Position numbers and translations under genes: made by a program. Under the pieces are notes generated by a model. It saw only the letters and a program-made list of their open reading frames with translations. It was not told the DNA's origin and made no database searches. From assembly GCF_016860545.1 (NCBI RefSeq), contig NZ_BNEB01000003.1:806001-870000 (forward strand): 64,000 nucleotides of DNA, written 5' to 3'. Shown here one piece after another: positions 1 through 8,933 of this stretch. This stretch comes from Streptomyces asoensis. Lineage in GTDB: Bacteria; Actinomycetota; Actinomycetes; Streptomycetales; Streptomycetaceae. Numbering within the stretch: position 1 is the first letter of the stretch; each line of letters opens with the position of its first letter.

Positions 1-124
1 GGACACCGAGGGCGACAAGTGGACGGTGCTGCTCGCGCCGAAGGCGGGGACGTACCGGCTGGCGGCGCCCTACCAGCTGCCCCGGGGTACGCCGTGCCCG
101 GACGAGCTGAAGCAGCAGCCGTGA
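1..124 (+). CDS. 3' end of an unidentified protein (partial)
   Basis: An open frame enters from the left edge (first whole codon at base 2) and stops with TGA at 122-124. The 40 visible residues end in PDELKQQP and contain WTVLLAPKAGTYRL, with GC-rich third positions as expected for a coding sequence. No domain can be named from so little sequence. It is convergent with the next gene, with about 40 nt between the two stops. Confidence 0.5.
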   Translation, partial: DTEGDKWTVLLAPKAGTYRLAAPYQLPRGTPCPDELKQQP

Positions 125-163
125 GCGCGGGGCCGCCTCGTCCGGGCCGGGGGGCGGCCGCGG

Positions 164-1003
164 TCAGCGGAGCCGGTCGACGTACCGGTTCGTGCCGGGG
201 ACCGTGGGGATGAACGGCGCGAGCAGTTCCACGCGTCCCAGGCCGGCTTCGGCCACCGCTTCCCCGAGGCCCGCGAAGTGCCGTTCCCAGCAGTCGGCGG
301 GGTCGCTCTCCAGGAACCAGAGCAGGGTCAGGCGGGTGTCCACGCCCTCGACCTGCTTGACGTAGGTCATGCGGTCGCCGGGCAGGGGTGTGGGGCGGAA
401 GACGGTGACCATGGCCGTCGGCGAGCCGGCCACCCGCTCGGGGAGGTGGCGGGCGCCCAGCCACGCCAGCAGTTCGGCCCGCTGGTCCGCGGAGTCGGTG
501 TCGATGACCTCGGTGACCAGCCCGGCGTACGGGTGGTCCAGGGCGTGGAAGTCGCGCGGGCCGGCGGCGCCGTCGCGGTACACGGTGCTCTCGTGGTCCT
601 GGAACGCCGTGAAGACGTGGGTGCGCTCGCGGTAGACGCGGGCGTCGCGGTTGAGGCGCTTGTTGATGGCGACCGTCCATTTCATGTGGTCGTCGTAGCG
701 CCCGGCGGTGATCCAGTAGGTGGAGAGGTAGCAGCCGGCGGTGACGGGCCGGGCGACCGCGGACTTCTCCGGGGTGCGCAGAAGCTGGAGGTCGCGGGTC
801 GCCACCCATCGGCGGCCGGCGTACATCCAGGGCATGGCCATCGCGCCGGCGTAGTAGTGGTCGTCCTCGTACCAGCGGTTGTACGCGTACTCGTGGCCGG
901 GGTGCGGTTCGACCATGGTGATCAGGGCGTGGCCGGGGTGCACCCCGTAGGGGCCGACGGCGGCCAGTTCGGCGTAGGTCCGGCTGTGCGTCTCCTCGCT
1001 CAT
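164..1003 (-). CDS. Conserved hypothetical protein, probable double EthD-like (dimeric alpha/beta barrel) fold
   Basis: 279 aa. I chose the ATG at 1003 because a GGGGAAGAG ribosome site lies just upstream; in-frame starts further up would run through the palindromic operator at 1037. I see two segments in the style of EthD/dimeric alpha-beta barrel proteins: residues about 20-45 with PHPGHEYAYNRWYEDDHYY, and a second strand-helix unit around 165-215 with LLAWLGARHLPERV. The fold assignment is inference from these patterns. No signal peptide or membrane segment is visible. It is transcribed divergently from an SDR and shares the regulon-type operator with it, so a role in the same catabolic pathway, for example in handling a ring or ketone intermediate, is likely. 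The function is unknown. Confidence 0.75.
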   Translation of the reverse strand: MSEETHSRTYAELAAVGPYGVHPGHALITMVEPHPGHEYAYNRWYEDDHYYAGAMAMPWMYAGRRWVATRDLQLLRTPEKSAVARPVTAGCYLSTYWITAGRYDDHMKWTVAINKRLNRDARVYRERTHVFTAFQDHESTVYRDGAAGPRDFHALDHPYAGLVTEVIDTDSADQRAELLAWLGARHLPERVAGSPTAMVTVFRPTPLPGDRMTYVKQVEGVDTRLTLLWFLESDPADCWERHFAGLGEAVAEAGLGRVELLAPFIPTVPGTNRYVDRLR

Positions 1004-1036
1004 GCTCTTCCCCATCCTGGTCGACTGGCCCATACT

Positions 1037-1051
1037 CTGACGCTCCGTCAG
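1037..1051. promoter_or_regulatory. Regulon palindrome, site 1
   Basis: CTGACGCTCCGTCAG lies between the divergent genes at 1003(-) and 1081(+). It matches the consensus CTGACGGnCCGTCAG at all but one arm position. A GATAAT hexamer (1051-1056) abuts it and can serve as the -10 box of the plus-strand SDR, so a bound protein would block that promoter. Confidence 0.8.
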
Positions 1052-1080
1052 ATAATGCGCCAGAGGCAAGGGGGCCCCGG

Positions 1081-1866
1081 ATGTCACTGCTCGAGGGCAG
1101 GACCGTCGTCGTCTCGGGAGTCGGTGCCGGTCTGGGTCACCAGGTCGCCGCCGCGGTCGTACGGGACGGCGGGAACGCCGTGCTGGGGGCGCGGACCGAG
1201 GCGAACCTGGCGAAGAGCGCGGCCGGGATCGATCCGGAGGGGACGCGCACGGCGTACCGGGTCACCGACATCACCGACGAGCGGAGCTGCGAGGCGCTCG
1301 CGGGGCTGGCGCGCGAGCGGTTCGGGGGGATCGACGCGGTGGTGAACGTGGCGGCCTGGGACTCCTGCTTCGGCGGGGTGGAGGACGCCGACTTCACGAC
1401 CTGGCAGTCGGTGATCGACGTGAACCTGCTGGGGACGCTGCGGATGACGCGTGCGTGCCTGGCCGGGCTGAAGGCGAGCGCCGGGTCGGTGGTGTTCATC
1501 GGGACCCAGTCCGCCGTGGCGGCGCCCTCGCAGGTGCGGCAGGCGGCGTACGCGGCCTCCAAGGGGGCGCTGACCAGCGCCATGTACTCGCTGGCCAGGG
1601 AGTGGGGGCCGCACGGGATCAGGGTCAACACCGTGCTCCCGGGCTGGATGTGGGGGCCGCCGGTACAGGCGTACGTCCAGTTCACGGCGCAGACGGAAGG
1701 GGTGTCGCAGGAGGAGGTGCTGGGACGGCTCGCCGGGCGGATGGCGCTGCCCCGGCTGGCGACGGACGCGGACGTGGCGGACGCCGCGGTGTTCCTTGCG
1801 TCGGACCGGGCCCGGGCGATCACCGGACAATCGCTGCTGGTCAACGCGGGGGAGCTGATGCACTGA
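1081..1866 (+). CDS. SDR family oxidoreductase
   Basis: 261 aa, the normal length of a classical short-chain dehydrogenase/reductase. It has the cofactor-binding loop GxGxGxG at residues 13-19, an NVAA variant of the NNAG motif at 89-92, a serine at 144 and the catalytic pair Y157xxxK161. The C-terminus ITGQSLLVNAGELMH is typical of the family. It probably oxidises or reduces a secondary alcohol/ketone with NAD(P)(H) in the cytoplasm; the substrate cannot be read from sequence. Palindrome site 1 lies about 30 nt upstream. The sodium/solute symporter starts 138 nt downstream on the same strand and may be partly co-transcribed. Confidence 0.9.
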   Translation: MSLLEGRTVVVSGVGAGLGHQVAAAVVRDGGNAVLGARTEANLAKSAAGIDPEGTRTAYRVTDITDERSCEALAGLARERFGGIDAVVNVAAWDSCFGGVEDADFTTWQSVIDVNLLGTLRMTRACLAGLKASAGSVVFIGTQSAVAAPSQVRQAAYAASKGALTSAMYSLAREWGPHGIRVNTVLPGWMWGPPVQAYVQFTAQTEGVSQEEVLGRLAGRMALPRLATDADVADAAVFLASDRARAITGQSLLVNAGELMH

Positions 1867-2004
1867 GTTCACATGGGTGAACGCGGACCACCATACCGAA
1901 TTCCTTTACCTTCCCTTGACCTTACGGTTACTTGTCGTGTTCACGCGGCAGCGCCCACGATGAGCGCCGGGCTGAACGCCGGGATGAACCAAGGGAGGGC
2001 GCAC

Positions 2005-3591
2005 ATGAACGGTCTCGACTGGGCCGTGCTCATCGGCTATTTCGGCGTGATGGTCGCCATCGGTGTCTGGTCGCACAAGCGCGTCGACGACGTGAGCGAC
2101 TTCTTCACCGCCGGCGGCAAGATGCCGTGGTGGCTGTCGGGCATCTCGCACCACATGTCGGGCTACAGCGCGGTGATGTTCACCGGGTACGCGGGCATCG
2201 CCTACACCTACGGCGTGACCTCGTTCATCACGTGGTCCTTCCCCATCGCGCTGGGGATCGCGATCGGCTCCAAGCTGTTCGCGCCGCGCATCAACCGGCT
2301 GCGGTCGCGACTGCACGTCGCCTCGCCGCTGGAGTACCTGAAGAACCGCTACGACCTCAAGACACAGCAGGCGCTCGCCTGGTCCGGGATGCTGCTGAAG
2401 ATCGTCGACGTCGGCGCCAAGTGGGCCGCCATCGCCACCCTGTTGTCGGTCTTCACCGGGCTCTCCCTCAACCAGGGCATCCTGATCACCGGCGCGATCA
2501 CGGCCGTCTACTGCACCATCGGCGGTCTGTGGGCCGACGCGCTGACCGAACTCGGCCAGTTCGTCATCCAGTTGCTGGCCGGTGTCGCGATGTTCGTCGC
2601 CGTCGTGCTGAAACTGAACGACAAGGGCATCGGGTTCCTCGACGCCTGGGACCAGCCGGCGCTCGAAGGCCACGACAAGCCCCTGGTGGCGCAGTACGGC
2701 ACGGTGTTCCTCCTCGCGTTCCTCTTCATCAAGCTCTTCGAGTACAACGGCGGCATGCTCAACCAGGCCCAGCGGTACATGGCCACCGCCACCCCGAAGG
2801 AGGCCGAGCGGTCGGCGCGGCTGTCGGCGGTGCTGTGGCTGGTCTGGCCCGTCGTGCTGTTCTTCCCGATGTGGATGTCGCCGCTGCTGGTGACGTCGAA
2901 CAAGCCGGACGGCTCCGACTCCTACGCCCTGATGACCGAACAGCTGCTGCCGCACGGCCTGCTGGGCCTGGTCATCGTCGGCTTCTTCTCCCACACGATG
3001 GCCATGTGCTCCTCGGACGCCAACGCCATCGCCTCCGTCTTCACCCGGGACTGCGCGCCCGTGATCTGGTCCCGGGCACGGGCGTGGAACCAGCGGTCGG
3101 GGCTGATCGCGGCGCGTGTGACGACCGTCGTCTTCCTCGGCCTGTCCATGGCGGCGGCCACCCAGGTCAACTCCCCCGCGTTCAAGGACATCATCACCGT
3201 CGTCATCAAGTGGGTGGCCGGTCTGATGGGGCCGATGGCGATCCCGATGATGCTGGGTCTGCTGCGCCCGTTCCGCCGCTCCGGCCCGACGGCCGCGCTC
3301 ACCAGCTGGGCGATGGGCCTGCTGGCCTTCTGGCTGGTCAACTACCCGATCAACTGGAACGTCGACGGCGGGGTGCCGCTCCAGTACCAGGTGTCCATCC
3401 CGCTGGCGGTGTCGCTGGTCCTCTACATCCTCATCGGCTTCCTCAAGCCCGAGGACACCCCGGAGCGCCTCGCGATCATCGAGCGGATCAACACGGACGG
3501 GGACGGCGACGCGGGCTCGGCGGCCGCGGCGGTCCCGGAGCCGCGGGACACGGCCGAGGGGACACCCATCGGCTCGTCCGGGGGCGTCTGA
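2005..3591 (+). CDS. Sodium:solute symporter (SSS family)
   Basis: 528 aa from the ATG at 2005, which has an AAGGGAGGGC ribosome site immediately upstream; the frame is open for 44 more codons but those residues are not membrane-like. It is rich in hydrophobic helices (about 12-13) with the family-like stretch HHMSGYSAVMFTGYAGIAY near the N-terminus, and has a charged cytoplasmic tail of about 45 residues. SSS proteins bring in sugars, carboxylates or similar solutes with sodium. Its position just downstream of a regulon SDR suggests uptake of the substrate or an intermediate of that pathway, but that is inference. It ends in a strong bidirectional hairpin at 3628-3657. Confidence 0.88.
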   Translation: MNGLDWAVLIGYFGVMVAIGVWSHKRVDDVSDFFTAGGKMPWWLSGISHHMSGYSAVMFTGYAGIAYTYGVTSFITWSFPIALGIAIGSKLFAPRINRLRSRLHVASPLEYLKNRYDLKTQQALAWSGMLLKIVDVGAKWAAIATLLSVFTGLSLNQGILITGAITAVYCTIGGLWADALTELGQFVIQLLAGVAMFVAVVLKLNDKGIGFLDAWDQPALEGHDKPLVAQYGTVFLLAFLFIKLFEYNGGMLNQAQRYMATATPKEAERSARLSAVLWLVWPVVLFFPMWMSPLLVTSNKPDGSDSYALMTEQLLPHGLLGLVIVGFFSHTMAMCSSDANAIASVFTRDCAPVIWSRARAWNQRSGLIAARVTTVVFLGLSMAAATQVNSPAFKDIITVVIKWVAGLMGPMAIPMMLGLLRPFRRSGPTAALTSWAMGLLAFWLVNYPINWNVDGGVPLQYQVSIPLAVSLVLYILIGFLKPEDTPERLAIIERINTDGDGDAGSAAAAVPEPRDTAEGTPIGSSGGV

Positions 3592-3627
3592 CGACACGGA
3601 CGCGGACCCGGAGCGACCGGAGCCGAA

Positions 3628-3657
3628 GGGCCCCGGGGGCAGCCGCCCCCGGGGCCC
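3628..3657. terminator. Bidirectional hairpin terminator
   Basis: A 13-bp perfect GC stem (3628-3640 with 3645-3657) and 4-nt loop sit between the convergent symporter and ADP-ribosylglycohydrolase-like genes. Confidence 0.75.
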
Positions 3658-3661
3658 CGCG

Positions 3662-4825
3662 TCATCCCGGCAGCCCCCGGGGATACCGGGCCATCCACCC
3701 CGGTGAGGCCCCGGCAGGCCCGTGCAGGGCCGGCCCCTGGGTCATCTCCATGGCGAAGTCGTCGGCCAGTTCCAGGATCGTGGGACGGCCCTCCAGCTCG
3801 GCCAGCCAGGCCGGCGGGAGGGCCGTCTCGCCGTGCAGGGCGCCGAGCAGACCGCCGGTGAGGGCGCCGGCCGCCCCCGAGGGCGCGCCGTGGTTCACCG
3901 CGAGCCGCAGCCCGTGCCGGACGTCCTCCGCGACGAACGCGCAGTAGACGGCGCCCGACAGCACCGCCTCCGCGGTGCCCGCCCCCGCGAGTTCCTCCAC
4001 CCGGGCCGGGCCCGGCAGCCCCTGCCGTACCGCGCCGAGCGCCCGCTGCAACGCCTCCGACACCGGCTCGTGCCCCGGCCGCGCGGCCAGCAGGGCCAGC
4101 GCCCGCTGCACCGCGCCGTCCAGGCTGTCCCCGCAGGCCAGCGCGTGCACGATGACGGCACAGGCGCCCGCCGAGAGGTACGCCGTGGGATGACCGTGGG
4201 TCTGGACGGCGCACTCGACGGCGAGCTGGGCGACCAGGTGCGGCTCCCAGCCGACGAGCAGCCCGATGGGCACGGAGCGCGCGACCGCCTCGGGTCCGGC
4301 CGCGCCGGGGCTCTTGGGCGAGTCCAGCGTGCCCATCACCTCGTCGCCGAGTCCGAGCAGCAGCGTCCGCGTCGGATCGCGCCGGGCGTACAGCCACTCC
4401 TCCCGGGCCAGCCAGCCGTCGTCCTTGCGGCGCAGGTCGGGTCCCCAGTCGCGCTGGGTGGCGGCCCAGCGCAGATACGCCCGGTGCAGATCGGTCGGCG
4501 GGTGCCAGGCGCCGGTGTCCCGCCGGACCTGGGCGCGGATCAGCCCGTCCACGGTGAACAGGGTCAGCTGGGTGAGGTGGGTGACCGCGCCGCGCCGTCC
4601 GTGGGCGGGAACCAGGTCCACGACCCCCTCGGGCCCGTGCGTCTGCCGGATCTCCTCGATCCCGAGGAGGTCGACGGGCGCCCCGAGCGCGTCCCCGATG
4701 GCCGCGCCCAGCAGCGTGCCCCGCACGCGACCGCGGAAGTCCTGTTGTTCGGCGCGGCCCCAGACGGGCCCGGCAGTCGCACCCACCAGTCCTCCCGTAC
4801 CGTCCGTACGCACGACGTTCGTCAC
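3662..4825 (-). CDS. ADP-ribosylglycohydrolase-family protein with degenerate metal sites
   Basis: 387 aa from a GTG at 4825. The start is not certain: no clear ribosome site, but GATTAC lies just upstream, compatible with a leaderless message. The N-terminal family signature GTLLGAAIGDALGAP is at residues 36-50. In active DraG/ARH enzymes the next motif is a TDDTQ-type metal ligand set; here residues 82-86 read THLTQ, so both aspartates are gone. The C-terminal GGDTDT-type metal motif is likewise replaced by GAPSGA around residue 313. The fold appears intact, so this is probably a non-catalytic relative that binds rather than cleaves ADP-ribose-like ligands; that is inference. It is divergent from a DUF2165 membrane protein. 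Confidence 0.8.
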   Translation of the reverse strand: MTNVVRTDGTGGLVGATAGPVWGRAEQQDFRGRVRGTLLGAAIGDALGAPVDLLGIEEIRQTHGPEGVVDLVPAHGRRGAVTHLTQLTLFTVDGLIRAQVRRDTGAWHPPTDLHRAYLRWAATQRDWGPDLRRKDDGWLAREEWLYARRDPTRTLLLGLGDEVMGTLDSPKSPGAAGPEAVARSVPIGLLVGWEPHLVAQLAVECAVQTHGHPTAYLSAGACAVIVHALACGDSLDGAVQRALALLAARPGHEPVSEALQRALGAVRQGLPGPARVEELAGAGTAEAVLSGAVYCAFVAEDVRHGLRLAVNHGAPSGAAGALTGGLLGALHGETALPPAWLAELEGRPTILELADDFAMEMTQGPALHGPAGASPGWMARYPRGLPG

Positions 4826-5045
4826 TGTAATCGAACAGACGCGACGGGACAGGGGCCTGGCGCGCGGAGCGGCCGGCCGGGCGGGGCATATGCCCGGGCT
4901 GCACCCGCTCTGTGCCCCGGCTCCGCGGTGAAGGGGTGATGGAGAGCCCGTGCAGACCCGGGGCGGGGCGGCCGGGACCCGGCCGTCGTCACAACGGCCG
5001 GATCCTGAGGGGAACCCGAGCGGTCGGCGGGGTAAGGACACCGGC

Positions 5046-5603
5046 ATGACCACCCCCAACTCATCGTTCCCCCACGCCTCACGCGTGCTTCCCCTCACCG
5101 CGGCCCTGCTCACCGGCACGGTCGCGCTCTACATGCTTCTCGTCGCCTTCGGGAACATCACCGACTTCGGCACCAACCAGCAGTTCGTGCGGCATGTGCT
5201 CGCGATGGACACCACGTTCAAGGACGACGACGTGATGTGGCGGGCGGTGACGAACAAGGGGCTCCAGGACACCGCCTACGTGGCGATCATCGCGTGGGAG
5301 ACGGTCACGGGGCTGGTGCTCGCCGCCGGGACCTGGTGCTGGGCGCGCGGGGAGCACATACGCGGCCGGGCGCTGTCCACGTACGGGCTGGTGATGCTGA
5401 TGCTGCTCTTCGGCGCCGGGTTCATCGCGATCGGCGGGGAGTGGTTCTCGATGTGGCAGTCGGAGAACTGGAACGGGCTGGACGCGGCGACCCGGGCGTT
5501 CCTGTTCGGCGGGGTGGTGCTGATCGTCAACCATCTGCCGTCCGGGCGGCCCGCGGACGCGGACCTGACGGACGGCCGGCCCGCGGCTACTCGACGACCC
5601 TGA
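5046..5603 (+). CDS. DUF2165 family membrane protein
   Basis: 185 aa from the ATG at 5046, preceded by GGTAAGGACA. Four hydrophobic segments are visible: LTAALLTGTVALYMLLVAFG, a second around AYVAIIAWETVTGLVLAA, a third at LVMLMLLFGAGFIAIGG, and a last at FLFGGVVLIVN. The pattern and length fit the DUF2165 family of small inner-membrane proteins of unknown function. Its last 17 nt overlap the 3' end of the convergent gene at 5587. No regulon palindrome is near it. Confidence 0.85.
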   Translation: MTTPNSSFPHASRVLPLTAALLTGTVALYMLLVAFGNITDFGTNQQFVRHVLAMDTTFKDDDVMWRAVTNKGLQDTAYVAIIAWETVTGLVLAAGTWCWARGEHIRGRALSTYGLVMLMLLFGAGFIAIGGEWFSMWQSENWNGLDAATRAFLFGGVVLIVNHLPSGRPADADLTDGRPAATRRP

Positions 5604-6174
5604 CCTTCGTCCCCGTCTCGCCGAAGGCCCACAGCGCGGTGCCGTCCGCCTTCGCCATCCGGATGCCGCCGGTCTGCGTGCCGGCGGCGGCCGGGGGCGG
5701 CGAGGCGCCGTCCACGGCGTTGGAGAAGGCGATGTTGACGCCCGACGTGGCGGAGAAGTAGACGATGTGCTCGATCGCCACGCCGTCGGAGCCCGTGGTG
5801 GCGTCCTTGCGGAGCGACACCGTGAAGCTGCCGACGGCCGGGTTCACCGTCCCCGGCCAGACCGTGAAGGTGCGGCGGGCGGTGTCGTCCGCGTCGACCA
5901 GCCAGACCCGGTGCTGTCCCAGGGAGTACACGATCCGCCGGCCGGTGCCCGAACTGTCCGGCACCTGCGCCGCCTTGGGGGTCTGCGACGGTTTCGGCGA
6001 GGCGGAGGGGCGGGTCCCCGCGGACGCCGAGGCGCTCGGCCGGTGCGCGGCCGACGCCGTCGGGTGCGGGCCCTGCTCGGCCCGCACGGTCAGGAAGACG
6101 ACCGCGGCGATCGCGCCGGCCGTCAGGCTTGTGACCCAGACCCAGGAGGGAAGCCGTCGGGCAGGCACGGGCAC
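5587..6174 (-). CDS. Membrane-anchored protein with a degenerate L,D-transpeptidase-like domain
   Basis: 195 aa from GTG 6174, with GAGGAG upstream. Residues 11-30 form one membrane anchor, 31-78 are a Pro/Ser/Ala/Thr-rich linker, and 79-195 form a compact domain. That domain begins RRIVYSLGQHRVWLV and ends GGIRMAKADGTALWAFGETG, which parallels the start of the YkuD fold and the HGCIRM catalytic segment of L,D-transpeptidases. Here the catalytic cysteine position is Gly170 and the preceding histidine is missing, so cross-linking activity is not expected. It may be an extracytoplasmic cell-wall binding or structural protein; I infer this. It lies 97 nt downstream of fbiC on the same strand and overlaps the convergent DUF2165 gene by 17 nt. 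Confidence 0.72.
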   Translation of the reverse strand: MPVPARRLPSWVWVTSLTAGAIAAVVFLTVRAEQGPHPTASAAHRPSASASAGTRPSASPKPSQTPKAAQVPDSSGTGRRIVYSLGQHRVWLVDADDTARRTFTVWPGTVNPAVGSFTVSLRKDATTGSDGVAIEHIVYFSATSGVNIAFSNAVDGASPPPAAAGTQTGGIRMAKADGTALWAFGETGTKVRVVE

Positions 6175-6271
6175 GCATCTCCTCAGCTACGGGACCCCTC
6201 CGGTCGGGGCCCGATCATCGTACTGTGAGGCGCCCGCCGCTCGGTCCCCCCATGGCCTCCGGCGGCGGTCG

Positions 6272-8866
6272 TCAGTCCAGCACCGGCAGCAGCTGCGGCA
6301 GGTGGCCGTCCGACTCCGCGGCCGCCCGCTGCCGCTCCTCGGGCACCTCGCCGTACAGCGTCGTACGCGGCCTGGCCGGGCGGCCCGCCGCGTCCGCGAC
6401 CGCGACGAGGTCCTTGACCGACTTGTAGGAGCCGTACGACGAGCCCGCCATCCGCGAGATCGTCTCCTCCATGAGGGTGCCGCCCAGGTCGTTGGCCCCG
6501 GAGCGGAGCATCTCCGCGGCGCCCTCGGTGCCCAGCTTCACCCAGCTGGTCTGGATGTTGGGGATGTACGGGTGCAGCAGCAGCCGGGCCATCGCCGTCA
6601 CCGCCCGGTTGTCCCGCACGGTCGGGCCGGGACGGGAGATCCCCGCCAGGTACACCGGGGCGTTGGTGTGGATGAAGGGGAGGGTGACGAACTCCGTGAA
6701 GCCGCCGGTGCGCTGCTGGATGCCGGCCAGGGTGCGCAGGTGGCCCAGCCAGTGGCGGGGCTGGTCGACATGGCCGTACATCATCGTCGAGGACGACCGG
6801 ATCCCGAGCTCGTGCGCCGTCGTGACGACCTCGATCCAGGTCGCCGCCGGCAGCTTGCCCTTGGTGAGGACCCAGCGGACCTCGTCGTCCAGGATCTCGG
6901 CCGCCGTGCCGGGGATGGAGTCGAGCCCCGCCTCCTTCGCCGCCGTCAGCCACTCGCGGATCGACAGGCCGGTGCGGGTCGCGCCGTTGACCACCTCCAT
7001 CGGCGAGAAGGCGTGCACGTGCATGCCGGGCACGCGCTCCTTCACCGCCTTCGCGATGTCGAAGTAGGCCGTGCCGGGCAGGTCCGGGTGGATGCCGCCC
7101 TGCATGCAGACCTCCACCGCGCCGAGCTCCCACGCCTGCTGGGCGCGGTCGGCGACCTGGTCGAGGGAGAGCGTGTACGCGTCGGCGTCGGTGCGGCGCT
7201 GGGCGAAGGCGCAGAACCGGCAGCCCGTGTAGCAGACGTTGGTGAAGTTGATGTTCCGGGTGACGATGTACGTGACGTCGTCGCCGACGGCCGAGCGGCG
7301 GACGTCGTCGGCGATGCGGGTCAGGGCGTCCAGGGCCGGGCCGTCGGCGTGCAGCAGGGCGAGGGCCTCGCCGTCGGTGAGCTTCGTCGGGTCGTCCGCG
7401 GCCGTCGCGAGGGCCTGGCGGACGTCCGTGTCGATGCGCTCCGGCACCATGCCGGGGGCGGCCGCCTCCCGCAGCGCGGCCCAGTCGCCGTACACCTCGT
7501 CGAAGTCGTCGCGGCGGTCCGAGGTGCGGCCCTCGGTGTCGATGGTGCGGTGCAGATCGGTCCGCCCGGACGGCACGAAGACCTCCTCCGGCTCCTGCCA
7601 GGGGTGGCCCTCGACGACGGCGTCCGGCACGGCCAGTCCCGTCTGCGGGTCGGCGAGCGCGCGCACGTGCGGGAGCAGCCGCGGGTCGAGCCAGGGCTCG
7701 CCGCGCCCCACGAACTCCGGGTACACGCAGAGCCGTTCGCGCAGCTCGAAGCCGGCCGCGGCGGACTTCTCGGCGAGCTCGTCGATCTGCGGCCAGGGGC
7801 GCTCGGGGTTGACGTGGTCGATGGTGAGCGGGGACACCCCGCCCCAGTCGTCGACCCCGGCGCCGATCAGCCGCCCGTACTCGCTGTCGACCAGGTTGGG
7901 CGGGGCCTGGAGGCAGGCCGAGGGGCCCATGATGTGGCGGGCGACGGCCACGGTCGCGACGAGTTCGTCGAGTTCCGCGTCCGGCATCCCGCGCATCGCG
8001 GTGTCCGGCTTGGCACGGAAGTTCTGGATGATCAGTTCCTGGATGCCGTGGTAGGCGCGGGAGACCTTGCGCAGCGCGAACAGCGACTGCGCACGCTCCT
8101 CGTACGTCTCGCCGATGCCGATCAGGATCCCGGACGTGAAGGGCACGGAGGAACGGCCGGCGTCCTCCAGGACGCGCAGCCGGACGGCGGGCTCCTTGTC
8201 CGGGGAGCCGTGGTGGGGTCCGCCGGGCTCGGACCACAGCCGGGTCGCGGTGGTCTCCAGCATCATGCCCATCGAGGGCGCGACGGGCTTGAGCCGCTGG
8301 AAGTCCGTCCAGGACATCACGCCCGGGTTGAGGTGCGGGAGCAGCCCCGTCTCCTCCAGGATGCGGACCGAGATCGCGCGGACGTAGGCGATGGTGTCGT
8401 CGTAGCCGTGCGCGTCGAGCCATTCCCGGGCCTCGGGCCACCGCTCCTCGGGCTTGTCGCCGAGGGTGATGAGGGCTTCCTTGCAGCCGAGGGCGGCACC
8501 GCGCCGCGCGACGTCGAGCACCTCGTCGGGCGACATGAACATTCCGTGCCCGGCCCGGCGCAGCTTGCCGGGGACCGTGACGAAGGTGCAGTAGTGGCAC
8601 TTGTCCCGGCACAGCCGGGTGAGCGGGATGAAGACGCTCTTCGAGTAGGTGATGACACCGGGCCGGCCGGCCGCCTCCAGGCCGGCGTCCCGCACCCGGG
8701 CCGCGGAGGCGGCGAGGTCCTCGAGCGCCTCGCCGCGCGCCTGGAGCAGCACCGCGGCCTCCGCGACGTCCAGGGCGACGCCGTCACGGGCCCGTTTGAG
8801 AGCGCGCCGCAGGGAGTTCTCGGTGGGGCCGGGGATCGGGCCGGGGCCGGTTCCGGAGGTCGTCAT
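6272..8866 (-). CDS. fbiC: FO synthase (bifunctional CofG-CofH), coenzyme F420 biosynthesis
   Basis: 864 aa, the expected size of the fused actinobacterial enzyme. It makes the deazaflavin FO from tyrosine and the ribityl-diaminouracil of flavin biosynthesis, using two radical-SAM centres. The N-terminal CofG half has C86xxxC90xxC93 (CRDKCHYC) and the C-terminal CofH half has C545xxxC549xxC552 (CYTGCRFC). ATG 8866 follows AAAGG. The next gene upstream in the transcript is a probable F420-dependent luciferase-like oxidoreductase (67-nt gap). Together with several other F420-type enzymes in the window, this shows that the strain makes and uses F420. No regulon palindrome precedes it. Confidence 0.96.
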   Translation of the reverse strand: MTTSGTGPGPIPGPTENSLRRALKRARDGVALDVAEAAVLLQARGEALEDLAASAARVRDAGLEAAGRPGVITYSKSVFIPLTRLCRDKCHYCTFVTVPGKLRRAGHGMFMSPDEVLDVARRGAALGCKEALITLGDKPEERWPEAREWLDAHGYDDTIAYVRAISVRILEETGLLPHLNPGVMSWTDFQRLKPVAPSMGMMLETTATRLWSEPGGPHHGSPDKEPAVRLRVLEDAGRSSVPFTSGILIGIGETYEERAQSLFALRKVSRAYHGIQELIIQNFRAKPDTAMRGMPDAELDELVATVAVARHIMGPSACLQAPPNLVDSEYGRLIGAGVDDWGGVSPLTIDHVNPERPWPQIDELAEKSAAAGFELRERLCVYPEFVGRGEPWLDPRLLPHVRALADPQTGLAVPDAVVEGHPWQEPEEVFVPSGRTDLHRTIDTEGRTSDRRDDFDEVYGDWAALREAAAPGMVPERIDTDVRQALATAADDPTKLTDGEALALLHADGPALDALTRIADDVRRSAVGDDVTYIVTRNINFTNVCYTGCRFCAFAQRRTDADAYTLSLDQVADRAQQAWELGAVEVCMQGGIHPDLPGTAYFDIAKAVKERVPGMHVHAFSPMEVVNGATRTGLSIREWLTAAKEAGLDSIPGTAAEILDDEVRWVLTKGKLPAATWIEVVTTAHELGIRSSSTMMYGHVDQPRHWLGHLRTLAGIQQRTGGFTEFVTLPFIHTNAPVYLAGISRPGPTVRDNRAVTAMARLLLHPYIPNIQTSWVKLGTEGAAEMLRSGANDLGGTLMEETISRMAGSSYGSYKSVKDLVAVADAAGRPARPRTTLYGEVPEERQRAAAESDGHLPQLLPVLD

Positions 8867-8933
8867 CCTTTGAGCATACGTTCGGGCTGATCACGGCCGA
8901 CGGGACGCCCGGTCCGTCCCTCCCGCGGGAGGG

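Noticed and set aside
5765..8890. A 1041-codon open frame on the plus strand opposite fbiC
   Set aside because: It is the antisense shadow of a GC-rich gene; its protein is low complexity in G, V, R and A, while the minus strand encodes an unmistakable FO synthase.
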